Origin: Chondrosia reniformis
Taxonomy: Eukaryota > Porifera > Demospongiae > Chondrillida > Chondrillidae
Assembly: GCA_947172415.1 (NCBI GenBank)
Contig: OX359192.1
Span: 3,412,501 to 3,476,500, forward strand
Direction: 5' to 3'
Length of the DNA: 64,000 nt
A model generated the notes under the pieces. That model ran no database searches and was not told where the DNA came from. It saw only the letters and a list, made by a program, of their open reading frames with translations. Positions 35,930 through 48,001 of this stretch are shown piece after piece (position 1 is the stretch's first letter; the number at the start of each line of letters is the position of its first letter). The translations under genes and the position numbers were made by a program.

Positions 35930-36710
35930 TGATATAACTTGTGTGTTATAGCTGTGCACTAGTTTTATATACTAGTTTTATGTGGGAGTTTTATGTACTC
36001 TTTTTATGTACTAGTTACATGTACTAGTTTCTAGTTGTACGTACTAGTGGTATGCACTGGTTGTGTGTACGAGTTGTATATATTACTTGTATGTCCTAGT
36101 TGTATGTACTAGGTGTATGAACTATTTATATACACTAGTTATATGTGTATGTACTAGTTATATGAACTAGTTATATGTAGTTCTTGTGTGTACTAGTTGT
36201 ATGTACTAATTTTATGTACTAAGTGTATGTACTAGTTCTATATACTAGTAATATGTACTAGCTCTATGTTCTAATTGTTGGTACTAGTTGTATGTACTAG
36301 TTGTATGTACTCGATACAAGTTGTGTGTACTAGTTGTGCGTACTAGTTATATGTACTAATTGTACATATTAGTTGTATGTACTAGTTGTATGTTCCAGTT
36401 GTATGTACTAGTTGTTTGTACGAGTTTTATTTAGTAGTTGTATGTACTAGTTGCATGTACTAGTTGTATGCACTATTTATATGTACTAGTAGTATGTACT
36501 AGTTGTAATAACTAGTGTTATATACTAGTTGTAGGTACTAGTTGTACGTTCTAGTACTAGTTATTCTAAGTACTGGGTAGGTACTAGTTGTGTGAACTAA
36601 TTGCATCGACTAGTTGCATTTACTAGTTGAATGTACTAGTTGTTTGTACTGGTTGTATGTACTAGTTCTATATACTAGTTCTATGCACTAGTTGTATGTT
36701 CTAGTTTATG
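35930..36710 (+). repeat. 13-bp minisatellite array, plus orientation
   Basis: Array after the orientation flip, with a GTTCTAGTACTAGTTATTCT word near 36547 (the higher-order marker). No genes are seen. Confidence 0.95.
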
Positions 36711-37057
36711 TTAACGTATGGCTTCCTGTTCGTAGTCTTGTAAATATATATATATATCTGTCAAAAAATGGCGGACGTACGGCTAGCTTTCGTTTTCTAG
36801 CTTAAAATTAGCTTTCTCATCCTTAGCGTAGAACATTGAACGAATGAAATGGACTTATAAACCACCCTTACTAAAACTATGTAACGTAAAGCTTGCGCAA
36901 AAAAGTTTTCTACGAGATATGGCCCTAAAAAATTGACGGCCAACAAGAGTCGATCGGAAATCGGTTAACCGGATATCTATAAGAACCAGCCAAGTAGTTA
37001 GAGTTTACTTAGGGGCGCCTGACGCCCCACGAATTTTTTAAACTTGAACTCCTTGTA
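36711..37057. other. Non-satellite insert, about 350 bp
   Basis: Unique sequence without a credible ORF. It includes a (TA)n run (36747-36757), TCAAAAAATGGCGGACG, a 10-bp palindrome CGGTTAACCG (36962-36971) and a GC-rich hairpin GGGGCG-CCTGA-CGCCCC (37012-37028) near the right end. The terminal hairpin recalls Helitron 3' ends, but no CTRR terminus follows at the right distance, so the class is left open. Confidence 0.6.
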
Positions 37058-37232
37058 ATGTACTAGTTACCTCTGTATGAATTAGTTTTATGTAGCAGTT
37101 GTCTTAACTAGTTATATGTACTAGTTGCGTGTACTAGTTGTATGTAGTGTTGTGTGTACTAGTTGTATGTACTAGTTGCATGTACTAGTTGTAGACACTA
37201 TTTATATGTACGCGTTGTATGTACAGGTTGTA
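37058..37232 (+). repeat. 13-bp minisatellite, plus orientation
   Basis: Short array ending at the TA (37231-37232) that flanks the full-length transposon. Confidence 0.9.
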
Positions 37233-40200
37233 TAGTGCATTTTACCATAAATGTAAAAACATTTAATAGCACGGCGAAGATCAGCCATTTGAATAAACCC
37301 ACCAAGTTGGGTATCAAACTATAGAGCAAAGCTTCAGAAATCTTAAGATTTTTTCGATTTTCTCGTAGATACTTCCAGTACGGAGATACGGGCAACGAAA
37401 GCGATCTAACTAAAAGCGCCAATGAGATTACGCGATGTGGTCACGTTTGCATATTTAATTAGGTATAAAACGAGGTATACTGCAACGATATTGCGTTAAA
37501 CTGTGGTCATTAAAATGTCGGGCGATTCACGATGATATAGACAACCTTACTAGTAAGCTTTTTCGTATCTTAGATGCAACGTACGTTGACAACGCTTTAT
37601 TTAAATATTAAGCGACTTCTTCTTAAGGGATTGATAACGCTAAAAGCTTATTTTCTGGCAAACAATGTCTGAAATCGATCGAAAAACGGCAACCGACGAA
37701 TTACGAAGCGATACGGAAGATTCCCCTACAACACCCACTTCAGATTTACAGGAGATTGTTTCTACAAAGAGGAACACACCTTCTCCAGTGTCTAGATGGA
37801 GCAAGAAGAAGAAACTGGTCGAAAGAACAAGAATGGCATCACACTCCAGGTGGTATCCTAGGCTAACCTCTATAGCTGAGACTGATAACACTACTACTGA
37901 AGTAATGCAATCAGTTGGTCCATCCACTTCAGCTAGTGAGCAGATTTTAGATCCACAACAAGAACTGAGTCCACTTGCATATGCAATATCATCAAGTTCT
38001 GAGGATGAGGTAACTATAAAGGACAGCTTCTGAGAAATAATTAATTTTACAAAAATATATATAACTGAAAACTGTTAATAGTTATGACAAATTAAATCTT
38101 TTAGGTTGACAGTGATGATGAAGTAGCTGAAGGTTTTTCATTTGAGCAAGCAAAGCCATCTACCAGGATTGGGTAAAAAGGCTACCAACAGTTGATCGCA
38201 AAATCCTTGGCTCAATGCTGTATGATCACCTTCACCACTTTCACAGTTTGGGAAAGACTGACTCAGCAAATAGTGCAGCTGAAGCTCTTCAAATGGAGAA
38301 GAGGTCCATCACTAGGTGGCACAACAATTTCTACAAGGGTAAAGGAAGCATAACTGCTGACAGAAGGGGAAAGTACGCAAGCCCATCACTGTTAGATCAA
38401 GAAGATATTTGCAGGAAGTCGGTCAGGTGGTTGAGAGAAAAGGTACATTTGCTGAAATTTAACTTGACATCAACCATGTTTTGTTCCTGGCTAAATGAAT
38501 ATTTGCCAACGCTTAACCTTGATGATAACTTTCCCAAAGAAATCTCAGAGGTGACAGCTTTCCGCTATATGAAAAAGTTGGGGTTTAGTAGTAGTCCCTA
38601 TCACCAAGGCTACACAGATGGGCATGAGAGACTAGATGTCGTAGAGTACAGGAAGTCCTTTCTCCAGAAACTGCGATTTCTGGATTCCGTTCATTTGCCA
38701 CCTCCAATTTGTGAAGACGGGGTTGCTTCATGGAATTCTGGTGATCCATCAAAGTCGCGCTATGTCATCTTCTTGTATCATGATGAGACCGTTTTCAATG
38801 CTAATGATGCCCAAGGCACTACTTGGGTGGATCCAGAAAGCAGAGGAGCAATACGACCAAAAGGAAAGGGCAGAGGACTTATGATTAGTGACTATATAGA
38901 AGAATTTGGAGGATACCTTCGCCTTACTCAGCAGCAACTTGAGGATGCAAAGAGAGAATTTATTTCTTTTCCCAGGGAGGCACGAGATATGCTGGAATTT
39001 CAGCGAGATGGCTACTGGGACAATGAGAGATTCATCAGAAGTGTACGAAAGGCCGTACGCATCGCCGAGTATAAGTATCCTTCAGACCAGTATGACCTGG
39101 TTTGGATTTTCGACCACAACAGTGGACATCAGGATTACTCAGAAGATGCTTTGGTTGCTTCTTGAATGAATGTCAAACCAGGAGGGAAGTAACCAAAGAT
39201 GCATCCAGGAAGGCTTACAGATGGCACTCCCCAGTCAATGGTGTTCATGGATGGAACTCCAAAGGGATTAGACATCATCCTTAGAGAACGCGGGGTTAAT
39301 ACAGATGGCTTTAATCACTTGGAGATGGTGAAGAGGATGCAGGAATTTCCTAACTTCAAACACGAGAAAACCAGTGTACAGCAGTTTCTAGAGGGAAAGC
39401 ATCACAGATGCCTCTTCAACCCCAAAGTAATTATTCAATTTGGATAGTACATGCTTTGTACATTTTCCACTGTAAAACATGTACCTTAAGTTCCCTACTA
39501 CTGACCCATTTAGTTCCGTCCTGAGCTGAACCCCATCGAAAGATGTTGGGACAAAGCAAAGAAGTATGCAAGGGCTAACTGTGATTACTCCATGTCAGGC
39601 TTGAGAAGAGTAGTTCCAGATGCTCTTGATTCAGTTTCCTTGGACACGATCAGGAAGTATTTCCGCAAGTGTAGAAATTACAATCTAGTCTACATAGAAG
39701 GTGAAATGACTGGAAAAGATGCTGATATCAAAGGTAAAGAGTATAAGTCCCACAGAAGAGTTCCTACAATCGAAAGTTAATTTGTACCTTTAGATATATA
39801 CCATTGACATGCAAATATACTATATAAGCAGAATCACTCTACAAAATATCACTATCCTCAAGATATAGTCTAATCAGTTTGCATACCATCATCATATTGA
39901 CTTCATCGTCATCATAAACTGTTTATCAAAATATTTTATTAAACATTCTCAGGATAATTGGATAAGACATGCATCGCTAAATTGTACATTTCAGGAAATT
40001 CTACTAGACTTATATGAGTCTTTTTGAGCCTTAATTTATGTTTATAAGTAGCCTATATAGCACATGCTGGTTACTTGAAACCACATATTTTGATAAGGGT
40101 CATAATCGTTTGCAAGTCCAAAATTCAAAGCCTCATATTTTCTTTACAGAAATCGAAATAAACAAAATCGATCGGTAACACTTTAGTACTTTTAATACTC

Positions 40201-40629
40201 ATTTATATTCTAGAAGTTAGACTTAAAAGATGATGATATGAAGACACAACGTTAGCAAACCCGTTACAGCCTAATACCCGTAAAATCCATAATATCTTAC
40301 CTTTCGTGATCTAAATCAAGGAAAGCCTTCCGTAAAAGTTTAGCTCCTCTAATGATGATTCTTCGCTGAAAGTTACAGATCGATCCAATAATTCTCCAGA
40401 GAATAACGTTCACCTGTAAGATCATTTTTGATTAATACCATTTTTACCTGATTGTGCAACAATTATCGTCATAGCAACATATGTCGCAAAAGTTACAGTC
40501 GTAACCATGGTTACTGGAAAATAATACAACGGTTGCCATGGTGAAACTGCCGGTAAATTTTAAATTCACCACTTTTCATCAGTCTATATATGCCTACTGT
40601 ATATTTTACATTTATGGTGAAATGCACTA
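37233..40629 (+). mobile_element. Full-length Tc1/mariner-like transposon (3.4 kb) with intron-bearing transposase
   Basis: The TIRs are TAGTGCATTTTACCATAAAT at the left and its near mirror ending GAAATGCACTA at 40629. TA precedes the left end; the right flank is TC, so the duplication is imperfect or mutated. A single transposase gene occupies 37665-39780, followed by about 850 bp of 3' noncoding DNA that resembles the 3' part of the two deletion derivatives (24942-25936 and 31335-32780). The gene is disabled by one frameshift and two stops, so this copy is no longer autonomous, although its layout is complete. Confidence 0.85.
37665..39780 (+). pseudogene. DDE transposase gene, three exons, disabled
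   Basis: Exon 1 (37665-38009, MSEIDRKTATDEL..., acidic and serine-rich) ends EDE at GTAACT. Exon 2 (38105-39426) starts VDSDDEVAEGF after TTTTAG. Exon 3 (39514-39780) starts FRPELNPIERCWDKAKKYAR after CATTTAG. All junctions are phase 0. The DDE triad is visible: D in YHDETVFNAN (38782), D in WIFDHNSGH (39112) and E in LNPIERCW (39538), with about 112 residues between the second and third, far wider than D34-type Tc1/mariner enzymes. GHERLDVVEYRKSFL and KGKGRGLMISDYI are hallmarks of a DDE family known from fungi and invertebrates. Breaks: a one-base shift near 38165, TGA at 39163-39165 (likely CGA once) and TAA at 39190-39192 (likely CAA once). Confidence 0.85.
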
Positions 40630-43600
40630 TCAGTACTAGCTGTATGTACTAGTAGTATGGACTAGTTGTATGTACTAGTTGTTTGTACTAGTTATATATA
40701 CTCGATACTTGTTGTATGTACTAATTGTAAGTACTAGTTATAGGTTCTAGTACTACTTGTATTAGGTGCTAAATAGGTTCTAGTTGTATGTACTAGTTCA
40801 ATGTTCTAGTTGTATGTTCTAGTTTGTGTTCTAGTTGTATATGCTATTTATATGTACTAGTTAGCTGCGTATGGACTAGTTTTATGTAGTAGTTGTGTGC
40901 ACTAGTTATATGTGTATGTAATAAGAATATGAACTAGTTGTATGTACTAGTTGTGTGTACTAGTTGTGTGTACTAGTTATATGTTCTAGTTGTATATGCT
41001 AGTTGTATATTCTAGTTGTAGCACTAGTTTTATGTAATAGTTGTATGTACTAGATGTATGTACTAATTGTAAGTACTAGTTCTATGTACTAGTTGTATGA
41101 AGTAGTTGTATGTACTAGTAACTCATTGTATGGTATAGTTGTATGTACTAGTTGTATGTACTAATTGGAAATAATAGTTCTATAAACTAGCTGAATGTAC
41201 TAGTTGTATATACCAGTTGTATGTCCTGGTTGTATGTACTAGTAACTAGTTGTAGGGTCTAGTTGTGTGTATAAGCTGTGTGTACCAGTTGTATGCACTA
41301 GTTTTATGTACTGGTACTAGTTATATTTACTAGTTGTAAGAAATAGTTGTATGTACTAGTTGTTTGTACTATTGATACACACTAGTTGTATGTACTAGTT
41401 ATATATACTAGGTTTATGTACTAGGTACATATACTAGTTATATATACTAGTTATGTACTTCCTGTATGTACTAGTTGTATGTAACATTTTTTGTACTAGT
41501 TGTATGTACTAGTTGTATGTACTAGTTGTATGTTCTATTTATATGGACTAGTTTTGTGTAGTAGTTGGATGAACTAGTAATATGTACTGGTTGTGTGTAA
41601 TAATTGTATGTACTAGTATTATGTACTAGTTGTGTGTACTAGTTGTAAATACTAGTCGTATGTACTAGTTGTAAGTAACAGTTATATGTACAAGTTGTAT
41701 GAAGTTGTTGTATGTACTAGTTGGATGAACTTGTATGTACTCAATGCTAGTTTTATGTACTAGATGTATGTATTAGTTATTTATACTAGTTGTGTGAACT
41801 AGTTGTGTGGACTGGTTATATGTACTAGTTGTATATACTAGTTTTATATACTAGTTGTGGCACTAGTTTTATGTAATAGTTGTATGTACTAGATGTATGT
41901 ACTATTTGTAAGACTAGATTTATGTACTAGTTGTAAGTAGTAGATGTATTTACTAGTTGTAAGTAATCATTCTATGTACTAGTTTTATGAAGTAGTTGCA
42001 TATACTAGTTTTAGGTACAAGTTGTATATATTTGTAGCTAGTTGTATGTACTGGTTGTATGTACTCGTAGCTAGTTGTATGTACTAGTTGTATGTACTAG
42101 TTATATGTACTAGTACTGGTTTTATTTACTAGTTGTAGGTACTAGTTGTAGGTACTAGATGTGTGTACTAGTTTTGGACTAGCTGTTTTTGTTAGTTACT
42201 AGTTGTAAGTACTAATTGTTTGTGCTAATTTTATGTTCTAGTTGAATGTACTAGTTATAAGTACTATTTATATGTTCTAGTTATGTGTGTATGTTCTATG
42301 TATTTTTGTTCTAATTGAATGTACTAGTTGTATGTACGTACTAGGTATATGTACTAGATGTGTACCAGTTAGATTTACAAGTACTATGAACTAATTGTAT
42401 GTAATGGCTATGTACCTGTTATATGTTCTAGTTGTATGTACTAGTTTTATTTACCCATTCTATGTACCAGTTCTATGTACTAATTATAGAACTAATTGTA
42501 TGTGCTACTTGTGTGTACTAGTTGTATGGACTAGGTGTATATACTAGTTGTATGTACTAGGTGTTTGTACTAGTTGTATGTGCTAGTACTGGTTGTATTT
42601 ACTACTTCTAGGTACTCTTTGTATGTACTAGCTGTATGGACTAGTACTAGTTATATATTACCAGTTGTATGTACTAGTTGTATGCACTAATTGTAGGTTC
42701 TAGTACTAGTTTAACTATGTAATAGGTAGGTCCTAGTTTTATGTACTAGTTGTATGTACTCGTTCTATGTACTAATTGTATGGACTAGTTGTATGTACTA
42801 GGTGTATGAACTAGTTATATGTAGTAGTTGTGAGTACTAGTTGTATGTACTAATTGTAAGTTTTAGGTGTATGTACTAGTTTTACGTACCAGTTGTATGT
42901 ACCAGTTTTATGTGGTAGATTTATGTACACGTTCTGTGAACAAGCTGTGTGTACTAGTTGTATCTAATACTTCTATGAACTAGGTGTGTGTAATTGTTTA
43001 TGTACAAGCTATATTTACTGGTTGTAGTTACTAGTTGTATGTACTAGTTGTATGTACTAGTAACTAGTTGTATGTACAAGTTATATGTACTAGTTGTATT
43101 TATTATTTGTATGTGCTAGTTGTATGTTTCAGTTGCATGTACTAGTTGTATGTTCTAATTGTGTGTACTAGTTATATGTACTATATAGTTGTATGTACGC
43201 GATACTAGTTTGTGTACTAGTTGTTTGTACAAGTTATATTTAGTAGTTGTTTGTACAAGTTATATTTAGTAGTTGTTTGTACTAGTTACATGTACTATTT
43301 GTATTTACTAGTTGTATGTTCTAATTGTTTGTACTAGTTATATAATAAGTATATGTACTAGTTGTATGTACTAGTTGTATGTACCAGTAACTAGTTGTAT
43401 GTACAAGTTATATGTACTAGTTGTATTTATTATTTGTATGTTCTAGTTGTATGTTTCAGTTGTATGTACTAGTTGTATGTTCTAATTGTGTATACTAGTT
43501 ATATGTACTATATAGTTGTATGTACCGATACTAGTTTGTGTACTAGTTGTTTGTACAAGTTATATTTAGTAGTTGTTTGTACTAGTTACATGTACTATTT

Positions 43601-44057
43601 GTATTTACTAGTTGTATGTTCTAATTGTTTGTACTAGTTATATAATAAGTATATATACTAGTTGTATGTACTAGGTGTATGTAATAGTTATAGGTTCTAG
43701 TACTAGTTATAGTGGTTACTAGGTGGGTACAAGTGGTATGTACTAGTTGTTTGTACTATTTGTATGTACTAATTGTATATACTTGTTGATTTTACAAGTT
43801 GTGTTTACTAGTACTAGTTATATTTATTAGTTGTAGGTACAGGTTGTATGTAATAGTTGTATGTAATAGTTTAATGTAATTGTTATATGTACTAGTTGTA
43901 TGTACTAGTTGTATGTACTAGTTGCATGTATATATTACTTGTCTGTACTAGCTGTGTACTAGTTAAATATACTAGTTTTATGTGGTAGTTTTATGTTTAC
44001 GTTCTATGAACTAGCTGTATTTAGTAGTGTCTTGTTGTTCGTACTAGTTGTATGTAT
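40630..44057 (+). repeat. 13-bp minisatellite array, plus orientation
   Basis: A 3.4 kb array. It includes a recent tandem duplication of about 327 bp (43061-43387 and 43388 to about 43675). The first copy has an extra internal repeat of TTTGTACAAGTTATATTTAG. No genes are seen. Confidence 0.95.
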
Positions 44058-44691
44058 GAAAAATCTAAGATACCATTTTCCTACATGCTTTGCCTATTCT
44101 GTAAAGAGCCTATAGGAAAACTAAACCTGAAGAGAGCTTTGGATGAAGATACAGGAGTCTTTTCTTCCTTCTTTTCCCTTCTTTCATCTTCTTCTCCACT
44201 GGGTCAGACAGCCGTTTCTGGGAATTCCACCCTTTATCAGTGATCCTGGGAGTCTCTTTATCTTGATCTTCTGTGAATCCTTGGCACTCTGTGCTAAATC
44301 TAGGGGCCTTATATACACTATTTTGGCGCCAAAAGTTAAATAAGGTGTTAATTAAGACACATGATGAAATTTAATTTTATGAAAATAATGTAAGTCAAAT
44401 AAAATTTTATGACTTAAATCTATTAGTAATCTTGCTTGTACAGGTAAAACAGATTCAGCCTAACCATAGACACAAGTATATAGGACATTTTACATAAGTC
44501 TACCTTTAGGTCTTATAGTAGTAACATTCCTTTGGAGGTGGGGTAACACAATATGGGGTAACACAAGACAGTCCTTAAGAATACTAGCTACTTTTTGTTT
44601 ATACTTGATTCTAACTAGAGGCTGCCGGGATAGGAAGGTTTTAAAGGTTGATTTTAGCTTAAAGTATTTGTAACCCTGCTTATACAAATAC
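44058..44691 (+). mobile_element. Unclassified repeat family, copy A (about 634 bp)
   Basis: It begins GAAAAATCTAAGATACCATT and contains a T/C-rich stretch (44159-44200), TTTTGGCGCCAAAAG (an inverted repeat around GGCGCC, near 44321-44335), and GGGGTAACACAATATGGGGT. Copy B (60619-61159) is collinear and roughly 95% identical by eye but stops about 85 bp earlier; copy C (18728-18804) has only the first 77 bp. Short open frames (62-66 codons) are present but are not shared in a convincing way. No TIR, tail or target duplication is identified. Confidence 0.75.
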
Positions 44692-47461
44692 GAGTTTTAT
44701 GTACCCTTTCTATGTACTAGTTGCATGTACTAGTTTCTAGTTGTATCTAATAGTTGTATGCACTGGTTGTGTGGACTAGTTGTATAAATTACTTGTTTGT
44801 CCTAGTTGTATGTACTAGGTGTATGTACTATTTATATACTAGTTATATGTGTATGTACTAGTTATATGTACTAGTTGTATATACTAGTTGTGGGTTCTAG
44901 TTCTAGTTATACTAGGTACTAGGTAGATCCTAGTTGCATGTACTAGATACAAGTTGATGAACTATTTGTATGTACTAGTTATATGTGTATGTATTAAGAA
45001 TATGTACTAGTTGTCTGAACTAGTTATATTGTACTAGTTTTTTGGACTAGTTGTATATACTAGTTTTATGAACTTGTTCTATGAACTAGTGGTGTGTACT
45101 AGTTGTATTTGCTAGTTGTATATACTACTAGTAATATATAACAGTTGTGTGTTCTAGTTATATGTACTAGTTGTATGAAGTAGGTGGATGTACTAGTTTT
45201 ATGAACTCGTATGCACTCATTGCTAGTTTTATGTACTAGTTGTATGTACTAGTTGTATGTATTAGTTGTATGTACTAGTTATATGTACTAGTTGTATGTA
45301 CTAGTTGTATGTATTAGTTGTATGTACTAGTTGTATGTACTAGCTGTGTGAACTAGTTCTGTGTACTAGTTATATGAACTAGCTGTATGAAGTAGGTGTA
45401 TGTACTAGTTTTATGTCTCGTATGTACTCATTGCTAGTTTTATGTACTAGTTGTATGTACTAGTTGTATGTATTAGTTGTATGTACTAGTTATATGTACT
45501 AGTTGTGTGAACTAGTTCTGTGTACTAGTTCTATGTACTAGTTGTATGAAGTAGTTGTATGTATTAGTTGTGTGTATTAGTTATATGTATTAGTTGTGTG
45601 AACCAGTTCTGTGTACTAGTGATATGTACTAGTTTTATATACTAGTTGTATATACTAGTTGTAGGACTAGTTTTATGTTATAGTTGTATGTACTAGATGT
45701 ATGTACTAATTGTAAGTACTAGTTCTATGTACCAGTTGTATGAAGTAGTTGTATGTACTAGTAACTAGTTGCATAGTCTAGTTATATGTACTAGTTGTAT
45801 ATACTAATTGTAAGTAATAGTTCTATGAACTAGCTGAATGTACTAGTTGTAAATACTAGTTGTATGTCCTAATTGTATGAACTATTAACTAGTGGTATGG
45901 TCTAGTTGTATGTATAAGTTGTATGTACCAGTTGTATGTACTGTTTTTATGTACTGGTACCAGTTATATTTACTAGTAATCAGAAATAGTAGTATGTAAT
46001 AGTTGTTAGTACTATTTATGCATACTAGTTATATGTACTAGTTATATATACTATGTGTATGTACTAGGTACATATACTAGGCATGTATACTAGTTATGTA
46101 CTTCTTGTATGTACTAGTTATATGCAATATTTTTATGTACTAGTTGTATGTACTAGTTGTATGTACTATTTGTAGGACTAGTTTTATGCACGAGTTGTAT
46201 GTAGTAGATGTATTTGCTAATTGTAAGTAATCGTTCTATGTACTAGTTTTATGAAGTAGTTGTATATACAAGTTTTAGGTACAAGTTCTATGTACTGGTT
46301 GTATGTACTCGTAGCTAGTTGTATTTACAAGTTGTATGTACTAGTTATATGTACTAGTACTAGTTTTATTTACTAGTTTTAGGTAATAGTTGTACGTACT
46401 AGTTGTTGGTATTAGTTGAATTTACTATCTGAATGTAATATTTCGACTAGTTGTATGTACTAGTTTTATATACTAGTTTTATGCAGTAGTTGTGTGTACT
46501 AGTTGTATCTAATACTTCTATGTACTAGTGGTGTGTAATTGTTTATGTACTAACTGTATTTACTAGTTGTATGTACTAGTAACTAGTTGTATGTACAAGT
46601 TAAATGTACTAGTTGTATTTATTAGTTGTATGTGCTAGTTGTATGTTACAGTTGTATGTACTAGTTGTATGAACTAGTTGTATGTACTCGATACTAGTTG
46701 TGTGTACTAGTTGTGCGTACTAGTTATATGTACTAGTTTTACGTATTAGTTGTATGTACTAGTTGTATGTACAAGTTATATGAACTAGTTGTATTTATTA
46801 GTTGTATGTACTAGTTGAATGTACTAGTTGTTTGTACTAGTTCTATGTACTAGTTGCATGTACTAGTGTTATGCACTATTTATATGTACTAGTTGTAAGT
46901 ACTAGTTGTAGGTTCTAGTACTCGCTGTAACAGGTACTAGGTAGGTTCTATAGTTGTATGTACTAGTTCAATGTACCAGTTGGATGTTCTAGTTTTTTTC
47001 TAGTTGCATACACTATTTATATGTACTAGTTACCTTTGTATGAATTAGTTTTATGTAGCAGTTGTGATTACTAGATATATGTACTAGTTGTATGTACTGG
47101 TTGTAAATACTAGCTGCATATACTAGTTGTAAGTACTAGGTGTAGGTTCTAGTAGTAGTTATACTAGGTACCAGGTTGGTACTATTTGTATATACTAGTT
47201 GTATGGACTAGTTGTATGTACTAATTGTTGTACTTGTTGTATGCACTCATACTTGTTGTATGTACTAGTTGTAAGTACTAGTTTTATGTACTCAATACTT
47301 GTTGTGTGAACTAGTTGTATGTTCTAGTTTATGTTCTAGTTGTATATACTATTTATATGTACTTGTTACCTGTGAATAGACTAGTTTTATATAGTAGTTG
47401 TGTGTACTAGTTATATGTGTATGTAAAAAGTATATGTACTAGTTGTATGTACTAGGTGTAT
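44692..47461 (+). repeat. 13-bp minisatellite array, plus orientation
   Basis: It contains a tandem duplication of about 210 bp: the word CTCATTGCTAGTTTTATGTA and its neighbours occur at about 45217 and 45428. The last 8 bp (AGGTGTAT, 47454-47461) form the left target duplication of the Penelope-like element. No genes are seen. Confidence 0.95.
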
Positions 47462-47510
47462 ATCGGTACGATCGAGGGAAACCACACTAGCCAAAATCAA
47501 CTTAGAATAG

Positions 47511-47554
47511 ATTCCAAACGTTTCGGTCCAATCCAGGACCTTCATCAGTGGAAT
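47511..47554 (-). ncRNA. Hammerhead-ribozyme-like motif (minimal type I)
   Basis: Read on the minus strand: AUUCCA (stem I), CUGAUGA (core), one extra A, GGUCC-UGGAUU-GGACC (stem II with a 6-nt loop), GAAAC-GUU (core plus a two-pair or self-complementary ACGU stem III, with U before the expected cut), and UGGAAU (stem I partner). All invariant core bases of a hammerhead are present. Such minimal hammerheads with a very short stem III are known in Penelope-like elements and are thought to work best as dimers. The extra A between the core and stem II is a deviation. Activity is not shown by sequence alone. Confidence 0.75.
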
Positions 47555-47754
47555 TAACACTTACAAAACTGAGATGACAGACTTTATACACATGAAAAAA
47601 AAGCGGGAATAAGGTGTGAATAAATGTGTTGCTAGGGGATGACAGCTTGCATGCATGAGGTATAAGTCCTGTTGTTAACTGTGATGTGATATACTGGTAT
47701 AATGGAATATAAAGTAACTGAAATATGCTAACATGCAGTGACACAGTCTAATAA

Positions 47755-48001
47755 TCAAGAGGGTGTGTAGAGGTGGATAAGTGGGTTGTACACCCCTGGC
47801 AACGGGCCTTCATCTCGGTTCATCTTATGCCGTTCTGTTCGGATGTGCCAGGCTTCAAGGGTGCATCTCTGGCGGTACCGATGGTTGTGGTCCACCACTT
47901 CTGCATCCTCCCACTTGATGGTGTGGTCCTCCTCCATGGCATGCTCTGCCACCGCTGACTGGGCTGCCTCGCCTGATCTCAGGGCCCTCTTGTGCTCTGT
48001 G
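47755..48001 (-). pseudogene. Penelope-like GIY-YIG domain C-terminus
   Basis: The open reading enters from the truncation as TEHKRALRSGEAAQSAVAEH, then AMEEDHTIKWEDAEVVDHN, RYRQRCTLEAWHIRTE and MNRDEGPLPGVYNPLI to the stop. EHKRAL, AEHA...H.I.W..A.V and the late E...I...MNRD.G..P..Y..L pattern are the standard second half of the nuclease attached to Penelope-like reverse transcriptases. The catalytic GIY and YIG strands lie upstream of the truncation and are missing. Confidence 0.8.

Larger units (their letters stand above)
47462..48001 (-). mobile_element. 5'-truncated Penelope-like element (3' end)
   Basis: Read on the minus strand, it starts in the GIY-YIG domain at about 48001 and runs through the end of the ORF (47755) and about 290 bp of 3' UTR. 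AGGTGTAT occurs on both sides (47454-47461 and 48002-48009), a probable 8-bp target duplication, although this word is also common in the satellite. The 5' truncation is typical of these elements. The 3' UTR holds a hammerhead-ribozyme-like motif. It is a different family from 24448-24941. Confidence 0.8.

Noticed and set aside
37012-37028. GC-rich hairpin as a Helitron 3' end
   Set aside because: No CTRR terminus follows within about 15 bp and no Helitron 5' end or Rep/helicase is present.
40630-40631. TC instead of TA on the right of the full-length transposon as proof of another target rule
   Set aside because: The nested copy shows a clear TA duplication, so a later base change or loss at this flank is more likely.
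44052-44343. 62-66 codon frames in repeat copies A and B as a protein gene
   Set aside because: The frames overlap, are Ser/Phe-rich from a T/C-rich tract, and change length between the copies.
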